The position numbers and the translations under genes were made by a program. Below, in pieces: positions 9,364 to 17,697 of a stretch of 64,000 nucleotides of DNA (positions within the stretch are counted from its first letter, which is position 1; each line of letters starts with the position of its first letter). Origin of the DNA: Arcobacteraceae bacterium (GTDB lineage: Bacteria > Campylobacterota > Campylobacteria > Campylobacterales > Arcobacteraceae); contig JAGLOP010000002.1 in NCBI GenBank assembly GCA_023138835.1, forward strand, positions 151,432 to 215,431. Direction: 5' to 3'. The notes beneath the pieces are model-generated. The model was not told the DNA's origin. It worked only from the letters and a program-made list of their open reading frames with translations, and ran no database searches.

Positions 9364-10548
9364 TTAGATTTCTTTATCTTCCATACCAATTGTCCAAATT
9401 GAATAATCGGTATCAACGATAACTTGAGGGTGAGTGTGAAAATTTAAAATCTTTTTATAAAAGAATTGTACTATATCTTCAATCTCATCAAATGACAATA
9501 CTTTAGTTATACCGCCGGTTAAAACCACACTGTTTAAACTATCAAGTTTAATATTTAGATATTTCTGATGTTGATGTGATACTTTATAAAGTACCAAAAA
9601 GATTGACAGTTGCATTAAAAGTTTTGTTGAACTCTCACCTTTTTCATCAAGCATATTTTCTGTAGTATTTAAATGAGCTAGGAGTTCATATACAAACTCG
9701 TTGTTTTTTGCACTAAACACTAGACTATCACGAGATTTATAAACACCAAGTTTTTTAAATACAAGTCTGTCATATTCATTTGAAGTTATAATATTATCAT
9801 CCACTAAATCTTTACTATAGTGAATATCAGTAGTAGCCCCGCCAATATCAACAACAATAAAAGGGTCAACAACGGTAAGTTTAGTATCTATAAAAGGCAA
9901 TGATCTGTTTACTATATAAGGAGTTGAATAGATTTGATTGGCAGTTAAATCATACAGATGTTTTATATCCTCTTTACCTATAATATTCTCTTGGTAAAGA
10001 TTAGTTAAATATTCTTTTAAATTATCTTCTTCCATTTGAAGTTTATTATTTATAATATTTCCCAAAAGCTTTAAATCTTTAATATTATCACTTAAAAAAT
10101 CATTTTGAAAATCAGAACCTACATAAACAATATTTTGATAATCTAAATTTTGCAAATATGAAAAAAGTTTCTCATCGAAAATATTTTTTACCTTATCAAT
10201 ACCACCAACAATTATAACTACATCTATAATATCACTTGGAATTGGATATTCTTGGATTTTTTGATATAAAACACTATCTATAATATTTATACCTGAATTA
10301 TAAGCGATATTACTGGCAAACTTTAAACTAAATGATTCAGTTGCACCAATAATTAAGGTACTTAATCCACCATTTGCAGATGAACAAATAAAAATATTAT
10401 CTTTTTCAAATTTATTTATTAAGTCACCGCATTTTAAAGTTAAATCATCGTAAATATCTTTATTAAAATCTCTAAAATAATGCGAAATCTCACCGTTTGC
10501 ACTTACTTTAAAATATGTACTTCCTACATCTATTAGCATTTTACTCAT
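9364..10548 (-). CDS. glmL: Glutamate mutase reactivation protein GlmL/MutL
   Basis: ASKHA-fold ATPase of the GlmL/MutL family, believed to reactivate or chaperone the B12-dependent glutamate mutase. It starts with the phosphate-1 motif MLIDVGSTYFKVS and has DPFIVVDIGGATTDIHYS as the phosphate-2 motif (about residues 220-240), followed by VVLTGGITKVL as the adenosine motif. The length of 394 residues is a little short of the usual 430-460. It overlaps glmE by 4 bases (ATGA), so the two are translationally coupled. The gene name mutL used for this family has nothing to do with mismatch repair. Confidence 0.85.
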   Translation of the reverse strand: MSKMLIDVGSTYFKVSANGEISHYFRDFNKDIYDDLTLKCGDLINKFEKDNIFICSSANGGLSTLIIGATESFSLKFASNIAYNSGINIIDSVLYQKIQEYPIPSDIIDVVIIVGGIDKVKNIFDEKLFSYLQNLDYQNIVYVGSDFQNDFLSDNIKDLKLLGNIINNKLQMEEDNLKEYLTNLYQENIIGKEDIKHLYDLTANQIYSTPYIVNRSLPFIDTKLTVVDPFIVVDIGGATTDIHYSKDLVDDNIITSNEYDRLVFKKLGVYKSRDSLVFSAKNNEFVYELLAHLNTTENMLDEKGESSTKLLMQLSIFLVLYKVSHQHQKYLNIKLDSLNSVVLTGGITKVLSFDEIEDIVQFFYKKILNFHTHPQVIVDTDYSIWTIGMEDKEI

Positions 10549-11912
10549 AACATAACCCCAATATCTCTAATAATCTCATTTACAATACTATCTTTACTAT
10601 TACCCAAATCTAATTTTGATCGTTCATATTTAAAACTTCTTTCACTTATTGGAAGTTTTCCTTTGTCATAAATTCTGATATTACTGTTTTTATCTCTTAC
10701 GGTTATCACTTCATTGTTGTTTATAATATGTGGAGAAAAAGGTACATCTATGATACCATTTTTGATTGAGTTAAATATTTGCCGCCATAAAGTATCTGCT
10801 TTATCATTAAATATTGCCTCAAATATCTCATCTACTTCTCTTGTTAAATTTTCTTCTTCTTCCTCATCTACGATGTAAGGAAGCCCTTTTAACATATTTA
10901 AAGTGTATTGAACATTTGCAACAGCCCTTCCATTATCCTCTTTTGTCGGTATTCCAAATGCTTCAGCTCTAGTCTTTGTGATAATTTTATCAGCTCCAAC
11001 CATTGCAGCTATTACCGTACTTGTATTTATCAAAGATTCTGAAAACTCTTTATTTCGTGGAAATGCTCCCATCCATTGATGATACACAAGATTTATAGCA
11101 GCATCGCCACATCCAATTTGTTCAGCATATTTTTTTGCAGATTTTCGTAAAACCGCAGCAGTTACTATATCTTGATTAACTGAACCAGTTTGAGAAAAAC
11201 TAACTGAAAAAGATTTAACTCCCTCTTCAAGTGATAGTAACATCTCTGCTATTTGAATAACTATTGTAATTGCAGGTGGTACTAAAGTTGCCGTTAATGG
11301 CCCAAAAGATTCACGATTAATCGGTTCATTTAAAGTTGAATATTTGGCACAAACCCTCTCAACATGTTTCCAATATAAAAATGCCTTATCAAGCGGAAAG
11401 TTTTTAGAGTAGGGTAGTAAATATGTGATTGGTCCACCTTCAATCTCAAAAATACCTGAAGCAATCGCAACATCAACCAAAAGTCTGGCATCTGGTGTTC
11501 CGTGTCTTAAACTAATAGGAGTATTGAAATGTGTCATCATTTTTCTTGAAGTTCTATATCCATGATTAATTAAAGGATACCCGTTTAACATATCAGTTTC
11601 GCTCTCTTCACTAAGTCTTAACATCTTAGCAGCACTGCCATAATCATTAAGCCTGGTGTGAGAATCAATAGTTAAAGGTAATACATCAACACCAGCTGTT
11701 GTAAACTGTTCATATAGGGAAAACATTTTCTCGTAAGTTGGAAATCCTCCACGAGGCTGAACTAAAGTTTTACCCTTGTTATTTTTAAATTTATGAGATA
11801 TAAAAAGATCTTTTGATGCACCTTTTACAAACTCTTCCACCTCTGCAAAATCAAAGTTATCTATATATTCGTTTGATAAAATTATCTCTCTATCTCTTTG
11901 AAGCAAACTCAT
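10545..11912 (-). CDS. glmE: Methylaspartate (glutamate) mutase, epsilon subunit
   Basis: Catalytic TIM-barrel subunit of the adenosylcobalamin-dependent glutamate mutase, interconverting L-glutamate and L-threo-3-methylaspartate. Family blocks are seen in VQPRGGFPTYEKMF, PLTIDSHTRLNDY, LINHGYRTSR, HGTPDARLL, FGPLTATLVPP and KTRAEAFGIPTKEDN. The length of 455 residues compares with about 480 in clostridial enzymes. It overlaps both the sigma subunit gene and glmL by 4 bases, giving the operon order S-E-L. No methylaspartate ammonia-lyase lies in the window. Confidence 0.92.
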   Translation of the reverse strand: MSLLQRDREIILSNEYIDNFDFAEVEEFVKGASKDLFISHKFKNNKGKTLVQPRGGFPTYEKMFSLYEQFTTAGVDVLPLTIDSHTRLNDYGSAAKMLRLSEESETDMLNGYPLINHGYRTSRKMMTHFNTPISLRHGTPDARLLVDVAIASGIFEIEGGPITYLLPYSKNFPLDKAFLYWKHVERVCAKYSTLNEPINRESFGPLTATLVPPAITIVIQIAEMLLSLEEGVKSFSVSFSQTGSVNQDIVTAAVLRKSAKKYAEQIGCGDAAINLVYHQWMGAFPRNKEFSESLINTSTVIAAMVGADKIITKTRAEAFGIPTKEDNGRAVANVQYTLNMLKGLPYIVDEEEEENLTREVDEIFEAIFNDKADTLWRQIFNSIKNGIIDVPFSPHIINNNEVITVRDKNSNIRIYDKGKLPISERSFKYERSKLDLGNSKDSIVNEIIRDIGVML

Positions 11913-12313
11913 TTTCGCATCCTTATAAATTCTTCAATCTCATTTAGACCATCTATTAAATCCACTTGATGAAATACTAAATCAAAACCGTATTCTTTAT
12001 ATTTTGGTACTATTTCATCCGTATGAGCTTCACCAACACTTAGGTTTCCACCTATTACAAAAATAACTTTGCTTAAATCATATTTTTGTTTCATAAAAAG
12101 CAAATCCCTGCACCAACCTTCAGCTTCACCGTTTAAAGATGAGATAAGAAGAATATCAGCATCTGTTTCAACCACTGCATCAATAAACTCTTCAAGATAA
12201 GTATTAACACCTAAATTAAATACTTCAAAACCACGACTCTGTAAAGATATATCTATTAGCCTGTTTGCAACGACATGTATATCATTGCCCACCACACCTG
12301 TAACAATTTTCAT
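11909..12313 (-). CDS. glmS: Methylaspartate (glutamate) mutase, sigma (B12-binding) subunit
   Basis: Small cobalamin-binding subunit that completes glutamate mutase. The B12 lower-ligand motif DxHxxG is present as D11-I-H13-V-V-A16, with Ala in place of the usual Gly; the ligand His is kept. SSLNGEAEGW and VIGGNLSVG, which line the nucleotide tail pocket, are present. About 134 residues, normal. A TTG codon at 12316 directly precedes the ATG at 12313; the ATG is preferred although the AGAGG motif is rather far upstream. First gene of the operon; the symbol should not be confused with glucosamine-6-phosphate synthase. Confidence 0.88.
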   Translation of the reverse strand: MKIVTGVVGNDIHVVANRLIDISLQSRGFEVFNLGVNTYLEEFIDAVVETDADILLISSLNGEAEGWCRDLLFMKQKYDLSKVIFVIGGNLSVGEAHTDEIVPKYKEYGFDLVFHQVDLIDGLNEIEEFIRMRK

Positions 12314-12419
12314 CAAAATTTAAAACCTCTTAATATTATTGTCGCGATTATATCCAAAAATTGTTTTAAATCTAATTTTAGATACAATCGCCAATAAATA
12401 TAAAAAATATGGAGATACA

Positions 12420-12896
12420 ATGAAATCATACACAGCAGATATTTGCGATAAATACAACGATCAAATTCAAGTTTTAGACCCACTTTACAAATCTTATGGT
12501 GGTATCTCTATGTGCCACGGTGCAATTTATACTATAGAACTTTTTGAAGACAATAAAGCACTTGTAGAACTTTTAAGAGATGAAAAAGGTGAGGGCAGAA
12601 TTTGCGTTGTTGATGTTAAAGGTGATTATTGTGCTGTTGTAGGTGAAAATTTAATGAAATTTGCCTATGAAAACGGCTGGGCGGGGATAGTTATAAATGG
12701 TTATGTAAGAGATACACACGAAACTTCACAAATACCAGTTGGACTATTTGCTCTTGGAACTTATCCACTTAAAAGTACAAAAAAAGCTCAAGCAAATCAA
12801 AATATTGAATTAAATTTTGGAAGTGTTACTTTTAAAGTTGGAGAAACTTTATATGCTGACAATGACGGCATTATAGTATCAAAGAAAGCTATTTAA
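12420..12896 (+). CDS. rraA: RraA-family protein (ribonuclease E inhibitor-like)
   Basis: Member of the RraA fold, members of which bind and inhibit RNase E or act as 4-hydroxy-4-methyl-2-oxoglutarate/oxaloacetate aldolases. Seen are the ring-forming core VGENLMKFAYENGWAG and INGYVRDTHE, where an Arg-Asp pair binds ligand or metal in the aldolase members, and YADNDGIIVS at the end. Length 158 residues, normal. The frame is open further upstream, but GGAG at 12410 sets the ATG at 12420, and a -10 like TACAAT lies at 12383. Campylobacterota generally lack RNase E, so an aldolase-like role is as likely as RNase control. Confidence 0.8.
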   Translation: MKSYTADICDKYNDQIQVLDPLYKSYGGISMCHGAIYTIELFEDNKALVELLRDEKGEGRICVVDVKGDYCAVVGENLMKFAYENGWAGIVINGYVRDTHETSQIPVGLFALGTYPLKSTKKAQANQNIELNFGSVTFKVGETLYADNDGIIVSKKAI

Positions 12897-13772
12897 GATA
12901 GCTTTTTTTAAAAAATTCAAATCACCTTTTATAATATTTCTAAACTGACCATTGTTAAAGGTACGTTGACGCTTAGCTAATCTGGCAGTATTAGTAGTAA
13001 TTTTTTCTTCTAATTCTTTTTTGGATACCTTACCATCAAGATATTCCAAAGTTTCACAAATGCCTATTGTATTCATGCACGAAGGCTTTCTTGTATATTT
13101 CTTTTCTAAATATATAACTTCATCAATCACACCGTCATTTAACATTATTTTAGTTCTTTGTGCTATTCTTTTTCGCAAATCCTCAACCAACCACTCTATC
13201 TCATAAATATCAATATCAACTATAACCGGTTTTGGTGGATTTAATTTAAAATAAACACTTGGTGTTTGTGAAGATTGTTTATATATTAACAATGCCCTTT
13301 CTATTCTATATTTATCTGTTGAAGCAATATTCTTCATATACTCTTTATCAATATTTGAGATAAATTCATAAGCTTTTTTCAAATCTTTTAATTGTGATTC
13401 AACCCACTGTTTTGTTTGAACAGAGATATTTGGTATTGATGATATTCCATCAATCAAAGCTTTTAAATAAAATCCCGTACCACCAACTATAATTAAATTC
13501 TTTTCATTTTTCATAGCATATTGTTTTGCTTTTATATAAAGCGCAATAAACTCAATTACATCAAAAGCTTCATTAGGATAAACTTCATCAATTCCAAAAT
13601 GTTTAATACCATCCCGCTCTTCTATAGTAGGCTTTGCAGATGCTATATCAATCTCTTTATAAACAGATAAACTGTCAAGAGAAAGTATTACAGAATTCGT
13701 TTTGTGCGCAATTTCTATTGAAAGAGCAGATTTACCTGATGCTGTTGGCGCTATAATTGCTATTTGTTTCAT
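12879..13772 (-). CDS. miaA: tRNA dimethylallyltransferase
   Basis: Adds dimethylallyl to A37 of tRNAs reading UNN codons. The protein starts MKQIAIIAPTASGKSAL, the MiaA P-loop, and has LSLDSLSVYKEIDIASAKP and VGGTGFYLKALIDG, all family signatures. Length 297 residues, normal. The open frame continues upstream to 14099, but that part is antisense to ubiA and is not coding; the ATG at 13772 with AGGTA just before it is the start. It is divergent from ubiA with a 64-base gap, and its last 18 bases overlap the end of rraA, with the shared terminator inside. Confidence 0.93.
   Translation of the reverse strand: MKQIAIIAPTASGKSALSIEIAHKTNSVILSLDSLSVYKEIDIASAKPTIEERDGIKHFGIDEVYPNEAFDVIEFIALYIKAKQYAMKNEKNLIIVGGTGFYLKALIDGISSIPNISVQTKQWVESQLKDLKKAYEFISNIDKEYMKNIASTDKYRIERALLIYKQSSQTPSVYFKLNPPKPVIVDIDIYEIEWLVEDLRKRIAQRTKIMLNDGVIDEVIYLEKKYTRKPSCMNTIGICETLEYLDGKVSKKELEEKITTNTARLAKRQRTFNNGQFRNIIKGDLNFLKKAILNSFL
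12885..12909. terminator. Bidirectional terminator between rraA and miaA
   Basis: AAAGCTAT (12885-12892) pairs with ATAGCTTT (12898-12905) around a 5-base loop, with T on one side and A on the other. Both convergent genes use it, and their stop codons lie inside it or in its first arm. Confidence 0.75.
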
Positions 13773-13836
13773 TCGTACCTCTATATTAAATAAAATTATA
13801 GTAGAATTCGCCTTATGATGACTAAAGGGAATTGCT

Positions 13837-14700
13837 ATGCAAAATAAACTATTAAAACTTTTAAACGATTTTAACGAACTTGTAATGTTCAAACACTCAA
13901 TATTTTCGCTTCCTTTCATTTTTATAGCTATGGTTGTAGCTGCAGATGGTTGGTTTGGATGGCAGCTTTTATTTTTAGGAACTATGGCAGCCTTAACTGC
14001 TAGAAACTTTGCAATGGGATTTAACAGATATCTAGATCGTGATATCGATGCACTTAATCCTCGTACAATAAATCGCCCAAGTGTAGATGGAAGAATCAAT
14101 ACAACTCAAATGTTAATCTTTACTATAACCAATGCTCTTGGATTTATAATAATCGCATATTTTGTAAATACTTTAGCACTGTATTTATCAATTCCTATTT
14201 TAATAATAATAGGAAGTTACTCATATTTTAAAAGATTCTCATATTTAGCACATATCATTTTAGGAATTTCATTAGGACTAGCTCCAATTGCAGGAGTAGT
14301 TGCTGTAAGTGAAACTATCACTTTATGGTCTATATATTTAAGTTGTGGTGTTATGTTTTGGGTTGCTGGATTTGATTTACTTTATTCATTACAAGATATA
14401 GAAGTGGATAAAAAGCTGGGACTTCACTCAGTGCCTTCAAAATTTGGTGCAAAAAAGACTATGTTCTTTTCACAAATTTTACATTTTCTTACTATAATAT
14501 TCTGGCTATTATTTATAATAGAAGCTAATTTAGGAATATTTGGATACATAGCAATATTAGCAAGTGTTGTTATGCTGACATTTGAACACATCATTGTAAA
14601 TAAAGATTTCACAAAAATAGACCGTGCTTTTTTTACTATAAATGGATACTTGGGAATTTTATTTTTTATTTTAATTGTTATTGATACATTAATATTTTAA
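13837..14700 (+). CDS. mqnP: UbiA-family prenyltransferase (menaquinone pathway, MqnP-like)
   Basis: Integral membrane enzyme that attaches a polyprenyl chain to an aromatic acid. The two Asp-rich motifs are NRYLDRDIDALNPRT (about residues 68-82) and DLLYSLQDIEVDKKLG (about 177-192). Eight or nine hydrophobic segments fill the 287 residues. In Campylobacterota, which make menaquinone by the futalosine route, the UbiA homologue acts as MqnP, so this role is inferred from phylum rather than from sequence. AAGGGAATTGCT before the ATG is a good ribosome binding site. Confidence 0.82.
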   Translation: MQNKLLKLLNDFNELVMFKHSIFSLPFIFIAMVVAADGWFGWQLLFLGTMAALTARNFAMGFNRYLDRDIDALNPRTINRPSVDGRINTTQMLIFTITNALGFIIIAYFVNTLALYLSIPILIIIGSYSYFKRFSYLAHIILGISLGLAPIAGVVAVSETITLWSIYLSCGVMFWVAGFDLLYSLQDIEVDKKLGLHSVPSKFGAKKTMFFSQILHFLTIIFWLLFIIEANLGIFGYIAILASVVMLTFEHIIVNKDFTKIDRAFFTINGYLGILFFILIVIDTLIF

Positions 14701-14789
14701 TCATATTTCCTAATCTATTAATCTGCAACACAGTTTTACCATATTTTTATTATACACTCTCATAAAGCAAGTTAGCATTATCATTAATA

Positions 14790-14811
14790 TGACAAAATTG
14801 TGACAAATTTG
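14790..14811 (+). repeat. Tandem 11-bp direct repeat upstream of the NIT chemoreceptor
   Basis: TGACAAAATTG (14790-14800) is followed without gap by TGACAAATTTG, a 10 of 11 match. Two half-sites at a one-turn period about 90-110 bases before the start suggest a regulator site controlling the two NIT-domain genes. Confidence 0.5.
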
Positions 14812-14898
14812 TTTAATATTTATTAAGATTAATTTTGGTAATCTTGCGCGTTCAATTTATAAATAATATTTAATAAACAAGATGATAAAGGATTAACA

Positions 14899-17661
14899 TT
14901 GCTTAAAAACATGTCTATAAAACAAAAACTTATAATGATTATGGTTATCCCATTAATTGTTGTGATTTTTTTATCAACTACGGTAATTTTTGAATCGTAT
15001 AACAAAACTCAGAATTTAACAAAACTTGAAAATGTGATTGTACTTTCAACAAAAATAGGTGCTTTGGTACATGAAACTCAAAAAGAGAGAGGTTTCACCG
15101 CAGGTTTTCTTGGAGGAAAAGGTAAGAAGTTTCAAACTGAGATAATAGCTCAAAGAAAATTAGCTTCAACAAAAGCACAAGAGATGCATTCATATTTGAA
15201 TAATTTTGATTCTACAAATTATGGAAAAGAGTTTAGCCAAAATCTACAATTAGCACTTGCTCAATTAAAAAGAGTTAATGATATAAGAACTAAAGTTAGC
15301 GCGTTATCAATAAAAGCTGGGACTGCTATAGGCTATTACACAAAAATGAATGGATTGTTTTTAAATGTAATCGCAAGTGTTGTAAAACAGTCTGATGATG
15401 CAAAGATCACAGCACAACTTTCATCGTATATTAGTTTTTTATTAGCAAAAGAGCGAGCTGGAATAGAAAGAGCAGTTGGAGCAAATACATTTGCAAGAGA
15501 TAATTTTGGGACTGGTATGAAAGTAAAATTTACAAATCTTATTGCTCAACAAACTTCATATTTAGATGCTTACAAAAAGTTTGCAAATGATACATCTAGA
15601 AATTTTTATAACAAAACTTTACAAGGTGAGGCAGTAAGCGAAGTAAATAAAATGAGAAAAATTGCTCTTGGGGCAAAAGGTGAAGCTGATTTTGGAATAG
15701 ACTCAAAATATTGGTTCACTACAATTACCAAAAAAATCAACCTTTTAAAAAATGTAGAAAACTTTTTAGCAAAAGAGTTAGTTGATGCAATTACAACTAC
15801 ATACAATAAAGCTCAAAATAATTTTATTTTTTACTTAGCAATAAGTCTTTTTGCAATTTTACTTACATTATTTTTAGCAAGAATGATAGCGTTTAAAATA
15901 CTTGAAAATTTAGATAAATTACAAAATGGTTTATTAGGATTCTTTAATTATCTTAATAAAACATCTAATGAAGTTCAAGAGATAAATATTACTTCAACCG
16001 ATGAGATAGGGCAGATGTCAAGGGTAATAAATAAAAATATAGCCTCTACAAAAGATCTTATAGAACAAGATCAGGCATTAATAGCAGAAATTGATGATGT
16101 TATTGCAAAAGTTACAAATGGTTTTTATATGTATAGTATAAAAGGAACTACAATAAATCCTTTATTAGAGATACTTAAAAACAAAATTAACGAGATGAAT
16201 AGTAGTACATTTACCCAAATGAAAGTGATAAATGATGCATTAATCGCTTACGGGCAATCAAAGTTTAACTATAAAATACCACAAAATAATGATTTAAACG
16301 GATCATTTGGTACGATTTCATCAAGTGTTAAACTAATAGGAAATAATGTATCAGAACTTCTTGCAATGATTATGAACAGTGGTGATAAGCTAAACGATGA
16401 TACAAAAATCTTATCAGAAGCTTCTGCTAATTTATCTCAAGCGAGTAATGAACAAGCAGCAAACCTTGAAGAGACTGCAGCAGCGTTAGAAGAAATAACA
16501 AGCAATATAGTTAATAATGCAGACAATGTAGCTCAAATGTCGCAATATGCAAATACAGTAACCAATTCGGTTCAAGCGGGTCAAGATCTGGCAACTCAAA
16601 CCGCAACTTCAATGGAAGAGATTGATGTGCAGGTAAATGCCATCAATGATGCTATTGGTGTAATTGACCAAATTGCTTTTCAAACAAATATTCTTTCTTT
16701 AAATGCAGCAGTTGAAGCAGCAACAGCCGGGGAAGCGGGTAAAGGATTTGCCGTAGTTGCTCAAGAGGTTAGAAACTTAGCGACAAGAAGTGCAGATGCA
16801 GCCAATGAGATTAAATCTTTAGTACAAAGTGCTACACAAAAAGCAAATGCCGGTAAATCTATTGCTGATAATATGATAGAGGGATATAATGAATTAAATG
16901 ACAACATCTCTAAAACAATAGAACTTATCGATGATGTAGCAAATTCAAGTAAAGAGCAAGAACAGGCTATCTCTCAGATAAATGATGCAGTTACAAGTCT
17001 AGACCAAGCTACTCAGCAAAATGCAAATGAAGCTTCAAATATAAATACTTTATCAGATGATGTTTCAAAACTTGCGACTTCTTTAGTGGAAGCTGCAAAT
17101 AGAGCAGAATATAAAGAAGAAGCAAGAAAACAGGTTTGTGATATAGATTTGGTATATTTAACTGCGAAATTAAAAAATGATCATATAAACTTTAAAGAGA
17201 CAAACTTTGCCAAACTTGGTCAAAACAACTCTTGGAAAGTTGTAAACCATCATGAATGTGCTCTTGGTAAATGGATTGATGAGCAAGAAAAAAATGGCAA
17301 TTCATTTACACAAAGTTCTAACTGGAGTGCATTAAAAGCAGTTCATGAAAAAGTTCATGGTGGAGTTCAAAACTATATAGATAACGATAGCAAAAAAGCC
17401 GTAAATGAGATATTAAAAGAGATATCGCATGAGATTGAAGAAAATATTACAAATGTATTTGACCACTTAAATGTAGTTAAAGCAGACCATTGTCAAAATG
17501 AAAGTTTATCGCGAAGAGAAAAGTTTAGAAATAAAACAGTTAATGTAAATTATCAAGGTAAAGAAAAAAGATCTATTGAAAGAAGTATAAAAGATAGAAA
17601 AGTTCCGGCAAAAAAGAAAGTTCATTCAAGTGCCCGTGATGATGAATGGGAAAACTTTTAA
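14899..17661 (+). CDS. Methyl-accepting chemotaxis protein with NIT and CZB domains
   Basis: Membrane chemoreceptor. Order: first membrane helix (about residues 12-30), periplasmic NIT domain (about 45-295; family known for nitrate/nitrite sensing, with [18 protein letters not shown]), second membrane helix (about 305-328), HAMP-like linkers, the MCP signalling hairpin (tip around [18 protein letters not shown] and [13 protein letters not shown]), then a C-terminal CZB zinc-binding domain with [11 protein letters not shown] and VHEKVHGG, giving the expected three His and one Cys. Length 920 residues. The start is TTG at 14899 with AAGGA 8 bases before; an ATG at 14911 is the alternative. The next gene, 36 bases on, has the same sensor domain. 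Confidence 0.9.
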   Translation: MLKNMSIKQKLIMIMVIPLIVVIFLSTTVIFESYNKTQNLTKLENVIVLSTKIGALVHETQKERGFTAGFLGGKGKKFQTEIIAQRKLASTKAQEMHSYLNNFDSTNYGKEFSQNLQLALAQLKRVNDIRTKVSALSIKAGTAIGYYTKMNGLFLNVIASVVKQSDDAKITAQLSSYISFLLAKERAGIERAVGANTFARDNFGTGMKVKFTNLIAQQTSYLDAYKKFANDTSRNFYNKTLQGEAVSEVNKMRKIALGAKGEADFGIDSKYWFTTITKKINLLKNVENFLAKELVDAITTTYNKAQNNFIFYLAISLFAILLTLFLARMIAFKILENLDKLQNGLLGFFNYLNKTSNEVQEINITSTDEIGQMSRVINKNIASTKDLIEQDQALIAEIDDVIAKVTNGFYMYSIKGTTINPLLEILKNKINEMNSSTFTQMKVINDALIAYGQSKFNYKIPQNNDLNGSFGTISSSVKLIGNNVSELLAMIMNSGDKLNDDTKILSEASANLSQASNEQAANLEETAAALEEITSNIVNNADNVAQMSQYANTVTNSVQAGQDLATQTATSMEEIDVQVNAINDAIGVIDQIAFQTNILSLNAAVEAATAGEAGKGFAVVAQEVRNLATRSADAANEIKSLVQSATQKANAGKSIADNMIEGYNELNDNISKTIELIDDVANSSKEQEQAISQINDAVTSLDQATQQNANEASNINTLSDDVSKLATSLVEAANRAEYKEEARKQVCDIDLVYLTAKLKNDHINFKETNFAKLGQNNSWKVVNHHECALGKWIDEQEKNGNSFTQSSNWSALKAVHEKVHGGVQNYIDNDSKKAVNEILKEISHEIEENITNVFDHLNVVKADHCQNESLSRREKFRNKTVNVNYQGKEKRSIERSIKDRKVPAKKKVHSSARDDEWENF

Positions 17662-17697
17662 TAAAAGTTAAACATTAAAACTATATGGAAATATGAT

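Noticed and set aside
9222..9422. 66-codon plus-strand open frame before glmL
   Set aside because: No ribosome binding site, hydrophobic low-complexity product, and the frame runs into the antisense end of glmL.
13773..14099. N-terminal extension of the miaA frame
   Set aside because: It is antisense to the start of ubiA and lacks similarity to MiaA; the ATG at 13772 begins with the standard MiaA sequence.
14835..14850. TTGG...TTGC before the NIT chemoreceptor as a sigma54 promoter
   Set aside because: The distance between GG and GC is 7 bases, not the required 10.
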